Assembly (NCBI GenBank): GCA_025462885.1
Contig: JAOAPN010000014.1
Location: 124,001 to 188,000 of the forward strand
DNA: 64,000 bases
Reading direction: 5' to 3'
Source: Acidobacteriaceae bacterium
GTDB taxonomy: Bacteria; Acidobacteriota; Terriglobia; Terriglobales; Acidobacteriaceae
This document shows positions 1 to 9,309 of the stretch, one piece after another (the first letter of the stretch is position 1; each line of letters starts with the position of its first letter). Position numbers and translations under genes: made by a program. The notes beneath the pieces are model-generated. The model had not been told where the DNA came from. It saw nothing but the letters and a program-made list of their open reading frames with translations, and made no database searches.

Positions 1-1
1 G

Positions 2-415
2 ATCAATCCCGCCGGCAAGATCGTCGGCTACACCATCGGCAACGATATGAGTTCGCGTGACATCGAGGGAGAGAACCCTCTCTACCTTCCGCAAGCGAAG
101 ATGTACGACCGCAGTTGCGCCCTCGGGCCGTGCGTTCTGTTGCTGTCTCAGCCGATCTCGCTTGAGACCCTGATCCAGATCGAAATTCTTCGCGGAGGAA
201 AGCCGGAGTTTGCCGGAAGCGTCCAGTTGACGGAGCTCAAGCGCGATCCCGTGAGTCTCGTGCAATACCTCTTTCGCGACAACAGCTTTCCCAAAGGCTG
301 CTACCTCATGACCGGAACCGGGGTCGTCCCGCCCGACAACATCACCCTTGCGAAGGGGGATGTGGTCCGGATCACAATCGGAGCTATCGGAGTGCTTTCG
401 AACGAAGTGGACTGA
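2..415 (+). CDS. Fumarylacetoacetate hydrolase family protein, C-terminal part
   Basis: The reading frame is open from base 2, so the gene begins before the window; 137 residues remain. The visible part matches the C-terminal catalytic fold of the fumarylacetoacetate hydrolase family: a GYTIGNDMSSRDIEGENPL-like stretch (about residues 9-27 of the fragment), followed by the conserved core with a Lys-Met-Tyr-Asp-Arg segment and a closing VRITIGAIG strand. Family members cleave or dehydrate acidic keto compounds with a divalent metal; the ENPLYLPQAK segment resembles 2-keto-3-deoxy-sugar-acid dehydratases (pentonate pathways) more than aromatic-pathway enzymes. A sugar-acid role would fit the downstream xylosidase and TonB receptor, but that assignment is inferred. 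Confidence 0.8.
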   Translation: MNPAGKIVGYTIGNDMSSRDIEGENPLYLPQAKMYDRSCALGPCVLLLSQPISLETLIQIEILRGGKPEFAGSVQLTELKRDPVSLVQYLFRDNSFPKGCYLMTGTGVVPPDNITLAKGDVVRITIGAIGVLSNEVD

Positions 416-499
416 CCTGCCCCAGGAATTATTTTTGCTGTTGAAGCTTTAAACGCGACTGGCGAAACCTCTCCAGTTGGCCGACTTGTGCCTCAAAAA

Positions 500-530
500 G
501 CAACCTGATGGCAACCTGATAGCAATCAAG
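500..530 (+). repeat. Short tandem repeat, 11-bp period, upstream of the TonB receptor
   Basis: GCAACCTGAT occurs at 500-509 and again at 511-520, and a decayed third copy (GCAATCAAG) follows at 522-530. The period is 11 bp, close to one helical turn. It lies about 200 bp upstream of the TonB receptor start, in the 416-731 gap, which otherwise shows no gene I can support. A regulator binding array is possible but unproven. Confidence 0.4.
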
Positions 531-731
531 GGCATCGCTATACAAGCACTTGTCTTCTAATCCCTGTTAGGAGCTTGGTACTTCAAGCAGCTCAAGCAGC
601 CGTAACTCCCCAAGTCGACCGCAATCGCTGCATCCATCGCGATGTCATCCCAATGAAGCAATCGATCCCGTACATGATGGACCAACGAAGCGCACGACTT
701 CGAGTAACCTTCTTTGCTTTCAGGAGGCAGT

Positions 732-3700
732 ATGCACACCCCGGCCCAACCTCGTAACCTGGCACGCCCCTTCCTAGCCGTCATCTCACTCCTGCTATTC
801 GGGTTCGTGACTCCTGTCTTCGCACAATACGGCGCGAGTCTCTCCGGCACCGTGGTGGATTCCACGCAAGCCGTGATTCCGGGCGCGACGGTGACCCTGA
901 CCAACACCGGAACCAACCAGGTCCTCACCACAACTTCGGGCGAGGGTGGCTTCTATCGATTCGGTTCACTGCCGCTGGGCTCTTACACGGTCGACGTGAA
1001 AGCAACGGGCTTCAAGAACAACAGCACCAGCGTAACGCTGAACGCGCAGAATCCTCGCGACCTGAATCTCACGCTGGAAAGCGGCGGAGGCAGTGAGACA
1101 GTCACCGTAACGGCCGATCAGGTTCCTGCCCTTCAGACCGGCGACGCGAGTATTGGTGCCACCATCAGCAGCGCGGAGATTCAACGCATTCCTACGTTCG
1201 GAGCCAATCCGTATGAACTCCTCCGCACCGCCCCGGGTATCACCGGCGACGCGGCACGTGCCGGCAACGGCACCGCAAACTTCCTGCCCAATGGAGCGGG
1301 TCCCGGCGGCTCTTCTTCGGGCGTCTATCAGACGGAGAATCAGACCCAGATTTCAGCAGATGGCCAGCGCGTCGCCAACAATAACTACATGATCGACGGC
1401 GTCAGCGTGAACTCCCTGAGTCACGGTGGTTCCGCGGTCGTTACGCCGAATACGGAAGCTGTCGGCTCCCTCAACGTCATCTCGACCTCCTACGACGCCT
1501 CGCAGGGACGCAACACCGGCGCGCAGATCATGTCCATCACCAAGAGCGGAACCAACTCGCTTCACGGCTCGCTCTTCTTCCTCTACGACGAGCCCGGCCT
1601 TAACAGCTTCAACAAATGGGGTGGCCCTACCAATGGCCCCCGTCTGAAGGTCACCAATAAGCAACGCACCTACGCCGGCTCTCTCGGCGGGCCGATCTGG
1701 AAGGACAAGCTGTTCCTCTTCGCGTCCTACCAGGGCTTCGGATTGAGTAATACCGGCACCGCGGTGGGATGGGTCGAGACCAGCCAGTATCGGGCTTCCG
1801 TCGCGGCGAATCGGCCCGGCAGCGTTACCTCCCAGATACTGGGTAGCCCGGGAGTTCAGCCGCGCATCACCGGCATGCTCAATCGTGGATGCGTTGACTA
1901 TGCTGCGAATCAAACCATGTATCCCGGCCAAACCGCAAGCACTGGAATCTGGTGCCAGGCCGTCAACGGCGGGATCGATATCGGTTCTCCGACTGCTGGC
2001 GGCGCGAGCCAGATTGGTGTCTATGCGGGCGAGACGCGACCTGCAGGAAAAGGCAGCGCGACCGAGGTTGGGAACGGTCTCGACGGCGTGCCGGATCTGC
2101 AGTACGTTCAACTTACGATCCCGTCGCACAGCCGTGGCAATCAGTACAACGGTCGCATCGACTTCCAGGTCACCCCCAGAGACCTCATCGCGGCGAGCAC
2201 CTACGTCACCAAGCTGGACAGCTACGGCTCTGCCAACGCCAACTCACGGCCGCAGGGCGACAATCCTTTCAAGCCACTCAACTCCGCTGGAACGCTGATC
2301 TATATCCATACCTTTTCGCCAACAGTAATCAATGAGCTGCGCGGCAACTTTACGCGCTTCTTCGATAACGGCATCGCGGACGGCGGCGGCCTCGTAAACT
2401 ATGGCATTCCCGAAGCTCACACCGAGGGAATCCCCGTCAACCAGATCCAGTTCGGACTGCCCTCCGGCACCGGAAGCTTCTTCGCGCAGAACACCTACGA
2501 GATCCGTGACACGGTGAGCAAGACCTTCGGCAGTCACGTCCTTCGTATCGGAGTCGAACTGCGACGTGAGCAGGATAATGACAACACCGTCCTCGCCAAG
2601 GTTCGTCCCGTCTACTCCTTCCGCGGTCTGTGGAACCTTGCCAACGACGCTCCGGTCTTTGAAGGCATTATCGCGAATCCAAACACGGGCGGCCCTCCGA
2701 TCATTGGCAATCACTTGCGTTCGGAGAACTATGCTGTCTTCGTCCAGCATGACTGGAAGGCCACTCCGCAACTTACCATCAACACCGGCCTTCGCTGGGA
2801 GCTGTTTACGCCTCTGCGCAACAAAGACTTCAAGCTGAACTACCCGGTCCTCGGTGGCCCCGGCCGTGAGCTGCTTGATGCTAAATTGGTCGCGAGAGAT
2901 CGTCTCTGGGATACGCAGTATAAGAACTTCGGACCCAAGGTTGGCTTCGCTTATAACCCGACTGCAATGCACGGAAAGGCAGTGCTGCGCGGGGGCTTTG
3001 CGCTGGCTTATAACCACCTCGACTTTGCCTTGTTCAATCCTGCCCAGGAAGATAACGGACCTGGACTGGCTAAGTACGGTCTGTGCTGCGGACAAGCCAG
3101 CGATAACACCAATGGCGCGTCGCCCTTCGCAGGGGGCACCATTAAATACGCGGTTGGCACGAGTAACTCTCCTACGAGTTATCCAATTAATCCAGCCCTT
3201 GCCACCGGTGTGGGAGCGAATGGCTTTCCGAAAACGTTCAACGGAGTCAGCCCAACTATCGAAGCTTACGGCGCATTTCCAAATACCAAGCTTCCATATA
3301 GTATCCTTTACTCTCTCGAAACGCAGGTCGAACTGCCGTCGCAGCTAACTGCGACGATCGGATATGCAGGCAGCCTAGGACGCCACTATGCGCGCCTCGT
3401 CTACCAACCTTTCCTGTATGCGACGAATAGCAGCTCGCCCGGAATCTACATGGCTCAGACTGACTCTGTCATGAGCTACAACGCCATGAACATCCAGTTG
3501 CGGCGGCGCATGAAGAATAACTTCACCGCGTCGGTCAACTACACCTACTCCAAGAGTCTCGACCAGGTCTCAAACGGCGACCTGGCCAACTCGAATGCCA
3601 ACCAGACCAACCCGGCAAACAATGCGTCCGAGTACGGTCCCTCCGACTACGACTCACGGCACCGCGTTACAGCAACCGCCTTGTGGGAGTTGCCGAATAT

Positions 3701-4250
3701 TCACTCGGACAAGCAGCTTGTTAAAGCGCTGGTAAACGGATGGCAGATCAATGGTATTGCGACCTATCACACCGGCTTTCCATTTACCCCTGTCACCAAC
3801 GACCTTAATTCACTCCCGACAACCCCAACCTCTGCGACCATCAATCCGGTTCGTCCGCTGCAATACTTCGGAGGTGCTGGAACCAGTTGCTCCACTGACG
3901 CGTTCAAGAGTGGAACAAACTTCCCGGGCGGAGGGACGGCCTTCTTCAGCACCACACTTCCTGCGGGAAAGGCCTATACCCCAGGCATCGGGCGTAATAG
4001 TTTTCGTGGGCCTTGCTACGTCGATGTAGACATCAGCGCAGCCAAGGAGTTCCGCTACGAAGCCTTTGGTCACTCGACCATGCTTCGCTTCCAAGCTAAT
4101 GCAATCAACGCCTTCAACATTTTGAGCCTCCAACCGCTCACTAACGGGAATGCAAATGCTGGCTCCAACATCAACAGCGCCACTTTTGGCCAATCGCAGG
4201 GAGCCAATGCTGGACGAGTTATAGAATTTCTCGCTCGATTCCAATTCTGA
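732..4250 (+). CDS. Oar-like TonB-dependent receptor with carboxypeptidase-regulatory domain
   Basis: This is an outer-membrane receptor of 1172 residues, the length typical of acidobacterial Oar-like proteins. I start it at ATG 732, not at the in-frame ATG 714, because AGGAGG sits at 722-727, four bases before 732, and a clean signal peptide (residues 1 to about 31, ending VFA-Q) then begins the protein. A carboxypeptidase-regulatory-like beta-sandwich follows (about 36-115, SGTVVDSTQAVIPGATVTL), then a plug and a long beta barrel ending in the aromatic FQF expected of outer-membrane barrels. Such receptors are thought to take up large ligands such as oligosaccharides. The downstream GH39 and glucoamylase-like genes on the same strand suggest a plant-glycan substrate; this is inferred. 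Confidence 0.9.
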   Translation: MHTPAQPRNLARPFLAVISLLLFGFVTPVFAQYGASLSGTVVDSTQAVIPGATVTLTNTGTNQVLTTTSGEGGFYRFGSLPLGSYTVDVKATGFKNNSTSVTLNAQNPRDLNLTLESGGGSETVTVTADQVPALQTGDASIGATISSAEIQRIPTFGANPYELLRTAPGITGDAARAGNGTANFLPNGAGPGGSSSGVYQTENQTQISADGQRVANNNYMIDGVSVNSLSHGGSAVVTPNTEAVGSLNVISTSYDASQGRNTGAQIMSITKSGTNSLHGSLFFLYDEPGLNSFNKWGGPTNGPRLKVTNKQRTYAGSLGGPIWKDKLFLFASYQGFGLSNTGTAVGWVETSQYRASVAANRPGSVTSQILGSPGVQPRITGMLNRGCVDYAANQTMYPGQTASTGIWCQAVNGGIDIGSPTAGGASQIGVYAGETRPAGKGSATEVGNGLDGVPDLQYVQLTIPSHSRGNQYNGRIDFQVTPRDLIAASTYVTKLDSYGSANANSRPQGDNPFKPLNSAGTLIYIHTFSPTVINELRGNFTRFFDNGIADGGGLVNYGIPEAHTEGIPVNQIQFGLPSGTGSFFAQNTYEIRDTVSKTFGSHVLRIGVELRREQDNDNTVLAKVRPVYSFRGLWNLANDAPVFEGIIANPNTGGPPIIGNHLRSENYAVFVQHDWKATPQLTINTGLRWELFTPLRNKDFKLNYPVLGGPGRELLDAKLVARDRLWDTQYKNFGPKVGFAYNPTAMHGKAVLRGGFALAYNHLDFALFNPAQEDNGPGLAKYGLCCGQASDNTNGASPFAGGTIKYAVGTSNSPTSYPINPALATGVGANGFPKTFNGVSPTIEAYGAFPNTKLPYSILYSLETQVELPSQLTATIGYAGSLGRHYARLVYQPFLYATNSSSPGIYMAQTDSVMSYNAMNIQLRRRMKNNFTASVNYTYSKSLDQVSNGDLANSNANQTNPANNASEYGPSDYDSRHRVTATALWELPNIHSDKQLVKALVNGWQINGIATYHTGFPFTPVTNDLNSLPTTPTSATINPVRPLQYFGGAGTSCSTDAFKSGTNFPGGGTAFFSTTLPAGKAYTPGIGRNSFRGPCYVDVDISAAKEFRYEAFGHSTMLRFQANAINAFNILSLQPLTNGNANAGSNINSATFGQSQGANAGRVIEFLARFQF

Positions 4251-4265
4251 CCCGTTGAACTGTGT

Positions 4266-4301
4266 TGAAGCCCTTGGGAACCCAAATCCCTAGGGGCTTC
4301 A
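4266..4301 (+). terminator. Hairpin after the TonB receptor gene
   Basis: An imperfect long hairpin pairs TGAAGCCC at 4266-4273 and the bases after it with GGGGCTTCA ending at 4301. It starts 15 bases after the receptor stop codon and is followed by a short T-containing stretch. It is probably an intrinsic terminator or an mRNA-end stabiliser that separates the receptor from the xylosidase gene. Confidence 0.6.
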
Positions 4302-4357
4302 TCTAATTAGCCTGCGGAACTAAAGCTGCGGAATATCCAGCCCGCCCGGAGACGCCG

Positions 4358-5992
4358 ATGAAGTTGCTTCACCCCGCACTGCTCGCAGTAGCCTCGCTGG
4401 TCGCACCGTTGGTCGCTGGGACTGTCAACGCGCAAAGCACAATGCAAAATACTCCCCCAGCAAACGTGAACCTAACCAACGTAACCATCGATGCGAAGGC
4501 CGCTACGACCCCCTTCCCGCATTTCTGGGAGACGACCTTCGGGTCGGGTCGTGCCGTTTTGTCACTGCGCGAGAGCTATCGTAACGACCTGCGTGCCGTA
4601 AAGGACGTCACTGCATTGAACGCCGTGCGATTCCATGGAATCTTCATGGACGATGTCGGCCTCTACGATCCGGACCGTAAGGTGATTCAATTCGCTCAGA
4701 CTGCAAATCTCAAGTTGAATGGCGAGCCGGCAGCAAGTGGCGATTACAACTTCTCGTATGTCGATGAAATTTACGATGGCCTGCTGGCGAATGGCGTTCG
4801 ACCGTTCGTCGAATTGTCCTTCATGCCGAAGAAGATGGCGTCGGATCCGGCGGCGCTGCATGCGTTCTGGTACAAGCAGAACGTGTCGCCACCGAAGGAC
4901 TACACCCTGTGGGACAACATGATCACGGCGTTTGCGCAGCATCTGATCGCGCGTTACGGAATCGATGAGGTCTCGCATTGGTCGTTCGAGGTCTGGAATG
5001 AGCCGAACATCGATTTCTGGGCGGGGAATCCGAAGCAGCCGACGTATTTCACGCTGTACGATCACACCGCGCTGGCGCTGAAGAAGGTGGACAAGCGGCT
5101 GCGTATCGGCGGTCCTTCCACGGCGCAGGCCGCGTGGGTAGCTGCGTTTCTCAAGCATTGCAAGGACGACAACATTCCCGTCGACTTCGCCTCCAGCCAC
5201 GTTTATGCGAACGATACGGCGAAGGATGTGATGGGGACCGACGAGCAGATTCCGCGCGACAAGATGGTCGCTCGTTCTGTCCTTAAGGTTCATAACGAGA
5301 TCGTCGCTTCGCCTTTCCCGAAGCTGCCCCTGATCTTCTCCGAGTACAACGCAAGCTATGCCAATGAGCCGAATGTCACGGACTCGATCTACATGGGGCC
5401 GTGGTTCGCGACGAATATTGCACAGTGCGATGGGCTTACCGAGTCGATGAGCTACTGGACTTTCTCGGATGTGTTCGAGGAGCAGGGCGTGGTTCGCACC
5501 CCGTTCTACGGAGGCTTTGGTTTGCTGTCGGCGGACAGCATTCAGAAGCCTGCCTTCAATGCATTTGCCATGTTGCATCGTCTCGGGACGCAGCGCTTAA
5601 AGGTGGAGAGTGATTCTGTGCTGGCTACGCGCGGCGAAGATGGTGGGCTTGCGCTGGCTCTGTGGAACTATGCTGCTCCGGTCGGAACGGGAGCGAACTA
5701 CACGCCGGAGAATGGCAATGCCGGGCCGTCGAAGTCTTTCGTCGTGAAGCTGGATCATGTAGCACCGAACGCTGCGGTTACGATCCAAAGGCTCGATGCC
5801 GATCATGGCAACGTGATCAAAGCCTATGACGCAATGGGGCGTCCCGACTTTCCTTCGCGGGAACAGATTGTGGCCTTGCGGGCTGCCGGCAAAGCTGCGG
5901 ATCCGGAAAAGTCTCACCTGCAGAAGGGTGTACTTACGCTCTCGATTCCACCGCAAGGACTTGTGCTCATTACGATTGCAAATGGTCGATAA
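4358..5992 (+). CDS. GH39-family beta-xylosidase-like glycoside hydrolase, exported
   Basis: This 544-residue protein has a Sec signal peptide (about 1-25, ending VNA-QS) and a (beta/alpha)8 clan GH-A hydrolase domain of the GH39 type. The acid/base is the Glu in WNEPN (residue 215) and the nucleophile is the Glu in the IFSEYNA segment (residue 329); their order and spacing are right for a retaining GH39 enzyme. The known activities of the family are beta-xylosidase and alpha-L-iduronidase, and the bacterial context favours beta-xylosidase acting in the periplasm on xylo-oligosaccharides. A beta-sandwich tail (about 400-544) follows. It is likely co-transcribed with the glucoamylase-like gene 87 bp downstream. 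Substrate specificity is inferred. Confidence 0.85.
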   Translation: MKLLHPALLAVASLVAPLVAGTVNAQSTMQNTPPANVNLTNVTIDAKAATTPFPHFWETTFGSGRAVLSLRESYRNDLRAVKDVTALNAVRFHGIFMDDVGLYDPDRKVIQFAQTANLKLNGEPAASGDYNFSYVDEIYDGLLANGVRPFVELSFMPKKMASDPAALHAFWYKQNVSPPKDYTLWDNMITAFAQHLIARYGIDEVSHWSFEVWNEPNIDFWAGNPKQPTYFTLYDHTALALKKVDKRLRIGGPSTAQAAWVAAFLKHCKDDNIPVDFASSHVYANDTAKDVMGTDEQIPRDKMVARSVLKVHNEIVASPFPKLPLIFSEYNASYANEPNVTDSIYMGPWFATNIAQCDGLTESMSYWTFSDVFEEQGVVRTPFYGGFGLLSADSIQKPAFNAFAMLHRLGTQRLKVESDSVLATRGEDGGLALALWNYAAPVGTGANYTPENGNAGPSKSFVVKLDHVAPNAAVTIQRLDADHGNVIKAYDAMGRPDFPSREQIVALRAAGKAADPEKSHLQKGVLTLSIPPQGLVLITIANGR

Positions 5993-6079
5993 AGAAGATA
6001 AAGAAATAGACCATCGGAAAGGCGGATTTGTGCGTCTACTTAACAAGGCCCTGCCTGGAAAGACCGGACGACTGTACGA

Positions 6080-7426
6080 ATGAAAGATTCTGCCTTGCAA
6101 TCCATCTCGCGCCGGAGAGCTACTCTGCTCATGGCTGGCGCTGCGCTCTCTACGTTTGCTTCGCCGGGGGACGCTATTTCGCAACAGGCTAAGACGCGCC
6201 GCCGCGCGGCCGCTCCGGAGGGCGGACTGTCCGCGCTGGATATCGCATTTCTGGACGAGATGCAGCGGAGCGCGTGTCTTTACTTCACCGAGCAGAGTGA
6301 TCCCGCGAGTGGCCAGGTGCTGGATCGGGCTGCGAACAAGACTTCGACCGGCAATCTCGATCCTCGACCCGCGGCCAGTATCGCGGCGACGGGCTTCGGG
6401 CTGACGGCGCTTTGTATTGCCGACAAGCGGGGCTATCGTGCGCCGAATACGGACGACGATTTCGCTTTGAAGCAGGTACGGTCGACGCTGAACTTCCACC
6501 TGAACAACATGCCGCATGAGCGTGGCTTTTTCTATCACTTCAGCAACGTTCGGTCGGGACGGCCGCTTTCGTTCAGCGAAGTCTCTTCGATCGATACGGC
6601 GATCTTCTTGTGCGGTGTGCTGACCTGCCGTGCGCATTTCAATGACTCGACGGTGAATTACCTGGCGACTCAGCTTTACAATCGCGTGGATTGGCCGTGG
6701 ATGTTGAACGGTGGCAGCACCTTCTCGATGGGATGGATGCCGCGCTCCGGCTTTCTGGCGTTGCGCTGGGACCACTACTGCGAGTTGATGATGCTGTATC
6801 TGCTGGCGATCGGGTCGCCTACGAACCCGATCTCTCCGGAACACTGGGCGAACTTCCGCCGACCGCGGATGAAGTACAGCACCTACGACTACATCGGCGG
6901 ACGCGATCCGCTGTTTGTGCACCAGTACTCCCATGCGTGGTTCGACTTTGGTCATAAGCGCGATGCGTTCGCGAATTACTTTAACAACTCGGTGACAGCG
7001 ACGCGGGCCCACAAAGAGTGGTGCATGTCGTTGAATCGCGGCTATGACGACGACTACTGGGGCGTCTCGGCTTCGGACTGGCAACATGGCTACACTGCCT
7101 GGGGAGGCCCCCCTCTGATGGGGCCGGTGGATGGCTCCGTGGTTCCGGCGGCGGTTGCGGGCTCGCTGCCGTTCCTTCCGACGGAGTGCATGCGGGTGCT
7201 GCGCTCGCTGAAGGAGAAGTTCGGCAAGGACGCGTGGGGACGGTACGGTCCGGCGGATGCGTTTCACCCGGATCAGCTTTGGTACGACCCGGATGTTCTG
7301 GGGATCGATCTGGGGATTAGCCTGCTGATGGCGGAGAACCTTCGTTCGCGGTTCGTCTGGGATACGTTTATGTCGAATCCCGAAGCACAGGCTGCCATGC
7401 GGCTTTGCGGGTTCAAGGCTGACTAG
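6080..7426 (+). CDS. Glucoamylase-like (alpha/alpha-barrel) protein, Tat-type leader
   Basis: This is a 448-residue protein. Its N-terminus has a twin-arginine-like leader (SRRRATLLMAGAAL, residues 10-23) followed by a hydrophobic stretch, so export to the periplasm is likely. The rest (about 50-440) matches the glucoamylase-like alpha/alpha toroid found in cyclic beta-1,2-glucan processing proteins and in free-standing bacterial homologues: an early SACLYFTEQ helix, a repeated Asp-rich region, the HQYSHAWFDF segment near residue 280 and a SDWQHGYTAWGGPP segment near 330. Free-standing members are thought to act on beta-glucans, but the substrate is not settled. It follows the GH39 gene closely, which supports a shared glycan-utilisation role. 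Confidence 0.8.
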   Translation: MKDSALQSISRRRATLLMAGAALSTFASPGDAISQQAKTRRRAAAPEGGLSALDIAFLDEMQRSACLYFTEQSDPASGQVLDRAANKTSTGNLDPRPAASIAATGFGLTALCIADKRGYRAPNTDDDFALKQVRSTLNFHLNNMPHERGFFYHFSNVRSGRPLSFSEVSSIDTAIFLCGVLTCRAHFNDSTVNYLATQLYNRVDWPWMLNGGSTFSMGWMPRSGFLALRWDHYCELMMLYLLAIGSPTNPISPEHWANFRRPRMKYSTYDYIGGRDPLFVHQYSHAWFDFGHKRDAFANYFNNSVTATRAHKEWCMSLNRGYDDDYWGVSASDWQHGYTAWGGPPLMGPVDGSVVPAAVAGSLPFLPTECMRVLRSLKEKFGKDAWGRYGPADAFHPDQLWYDPDVLGIDLGISLLMAENLRSRFVWDTFMSNPEAQAAMRLCGFKAD

Positions 7427-7436
7427 GCCCCCCCAC

Positions 7437-7700
7437 TGTTTTTATGTAAAGTCCTTCGGATCAACAATATACAGAGGGTGGCTCTCTCCAAAGTCTTGCA
7501 GGCAAAGGAGTTGCGGGTAAAGTCTTGTCAGGCATAGGCTTACGGGCGATGCTGCCAGGGTGGGCGCTGCTTTTCTCATTTTTTCTTTCTGTATCTATTT
7601 TAGTGAGTGGACATAACTAAAATGCCACTTTTATTTATTTTTTATCTGCTGATGGAGCTAGAGTTACTGTGTTTTGCGAGGCTTCGAGGGCTTGACAAGT
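7437..7700 (+). repeat. Dispersed noncoding repeat, copy 1
   Basis: This stretch is repeated, diverged but in the same order and orientation, at 49155-49400. Shared landmarks are GTAAAGTCCTT (7446), two AAAGTCTT-headed subunits exactly 29 bp apart (7490 and 7519), a pyrimidine-rich tract, the block CATAACTAAAATGCCACTTT (from 7612), and a TTGACA-like hexamer near 7692. Its T-rich tracts contrast with the GC-rich neighbourhood. It fills the gap between the convergent genes ending at 7426 and 7714. No known gene or RNA family was recognised. It could be a structured RNA, a short mobile element, or a carrier of a 26-codon or longer ORF starting at 7622. Confidence 0.7.
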
Positions 7701-7713
7701 TGGAACTGGCTTT

Positions 7714-8319
7714 TCAGTCGACTCGCATGTTGGCGTCCACGTCGAGGATGAGGGATTGTCCCTGGACGAGGAGGGAATGGAGTTTGAGGGAGCTGAGGGA
7801 GAGAGCGTAGCCGGTGGTTTCAGCGGAATGGAGGAGGAGCTTCCGCATCAGGTCGGCGGCGTTGACCTTCATCTGGGACGGCAGTTTGCGGGAGAGGAAT
7901 GGGACGAGGAGGAAGTTGAGCTCGCGGGATTCGGAGAGACTTTCGATGCGGGCGTCGCGGAAGCCGACGGATTCGCCTTGGGCTTCGGGGATGAAGGAGA
8001 CGTCGGCGTCGGTGTTGAAAGGGACTCCGACGCAGGTGCCGTAGACGGAGGTCCCGATCTTGGCTCGGGTATGGACGTGGACGACGATGCGGTCGTCCTT
8101 GAAGGAGATTTTAGGGGAGTCGGCGTAGACGTAGCAGGGGGAGGCAGCGTCGCCGCGCATGTAATAGCGACCGTCCCCGGCGTCGAAGAGCTGGGCTTTG
8201 AGGGTGCGCTCGATGGCCTGCGCTGAGACCTTCACCTCAATGGCCCGGGCCTGGGGGGATGCGAGCAGGAAGAGTGACAGGGATGCAAGCAGGAGGCGTG
8301 CGGGGAGCGCGGACGTCAT
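7714..8319 (-). CDS. Exported protein of unknown function
   Basis: This is a 201-residue protein with a clear signal peptide (residues 1 to about 26, ending ARA-IEV). I chose the ATG at 8319 because it puts the signal peptide at the very N-terminus; an in-frame ATG at 8337 adds six residues (MLYPRC) and cannot be excluded. The mature protein begins with an amphipathic helix (KVSAQAIERTLKAQLF) and is then mostly beta strand, with two Cys (CYVYAD and GTCVGV) that could form a disulfide in the periplasm. The layout is reminiscent of lipid-binding bactericidal/permeability or SMP-type folds, but I do not recognise the family. Conserved acidobacterial hypothetical; no function assigned. Confidence 0.6.
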   Translation of the reverse strand: MTSALPARLLLASLSLFLLASPQARAIEVKVSAQAIERTLKAQLFDAGDGRYYMRGDAASPCYVYADSPKISFKDDRIVVHVHTRAKIGTSVYGTCVGVPFNTDADVSFIPEAQGESVGFRDARIESLSESRELNFLLVPFLSRKLPSQMKVNAADLMRKLLLHSAETTGYALSLSSLKLHSLLVQGQSLILDVDANMRVD

Positions 8320-8431
8320 GCATCGAGGATAGAGCATTGTGCCTGCAGGGTTATTCTCGGGGGATTGAGTACTTCGTTCGCATGGGGCGAACTTCCATGC
8401 GGAACACTACACGAACTTCTGCTGCGAGACA

Positions 8432-9031
8432 CTAGACGGAGGCTTCCGCGGTGCTTTGTTTTGAGAAGAGTTCTCTTGCTGCGGTGATGCACTGAGCCAG
8501 TCCGAAGCTGAGGAGATAGCCGAAGATAAGCCAGGCGATCTCCCGTGGTTCGCGTTCGGTCTCGGCGGTGACGGCGACGCAGGAGTATCCGATAGCGAAG
8601 GCCAGGGCTGCGATGGAGGCGGCGTAGTTCCAGATGCTTGCGCCTCGTGTGTGGGCGTGCCTGGCGATGATGCACTCGACGATGGCCGTGAAAAACGCCT
8701 GTGCGGCGATCATGTAGAGAAACCAGTGCAGGTGCACCTTGTCGTAGACCAGGGAAAGCAGGGCGACTCCGAAGGAGACACCGAGGATGCCCTGGACGCG
8801 AAGGGTGAAAGCCTCGGTTTTGGAGGGCAGCATGAAGCTGCTGATGAAGACCAGCGCGCTATCGAGAATTGCGTAAACCGAGAGGCAGAGGGCCGAGATG
8901 ATGACTGCAAAGGGAAGAAAGAGCAGCGTCGCGGCCAGGTCGGGAATGACGATGGCTCCGCTTCCGACTGCGAGTGCGAGGAGACCGCGAATGAGGTTGG
9001 TGACCCAGAAATGTAAATCCCGGCTATTCAT
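8432..9031 (-). CDS. Multi-pass membrane protein, HdeD-like
   Basis: This 199-residue protein is built almost entirely of hydrophobic segments; I count six likely transmembrane helices starting at about residues 12, 35, 80, 103, 134 and 165. Its length, its six helices in two similar halves and the short loops resemble the HdeD/DUF308 family of acid-stress membrane proteins, but the sequence match by eye is weak. There are no catalytic motifs. It lies on the same strand as its downstream neighbour, with about 110 bp between them. The 278 bp upstream (9032-9309) hold no gene I can support. Confidence 0.55.
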   Translation of the reverse strand: MNSRDLHFWVTNLIRGLLALAVGSGAIVIPDLAATLLFLPFAVIISALCLSVYAILDSALVFISSFMLPSKTEAFTLRVQGILGVSFGVALLSLVYDKVHLHWFLYMIAAQAFFTAIVECIIARHAHTRGASIWNYAASIAALAFAIGYSCVAVTAETEREPREIAWLIFGYLLSFGLAQCITAARELFSKQSTAEASV

Positions 9032-9309
9032 CGCTGGTGGGCTCCCCGGAGACCGTTTGCCGTACCTGGAGGTTCCTTACGCCGCAGGCGCAAGAAGGGC
9101 ATGGACTCTGTCGACACTATAGCCCCCGCGGGTGTCTGGACTGAATTCTGGGCTGAAGCATGACCTGATTCCGACTGCATCTGTCGATTGTAGTGTGACG
9201 TATGTCGTGGCGGTTTATTCGCGGGCGAGCGTAGAGTGTCCCATGTTCTGGAGTTTTGGCGAAAGGTTGGGAGAAGGCTCTGTGAGAGGTTGAACAGTTT
9301 CGCTGCTGC

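Noticed and set aside
4719-4922. Small Arg-rich ORFs within the GH39 gene and similar ones in many genes
   Set aside because: They are frame shadows with no independent support.
5597-7267. A 556-codon open frame on the minus strand
   Set aside because: It is antisense to the GH39 and glucoamylase-like genes, with Arg-rich composition typical of shadows.
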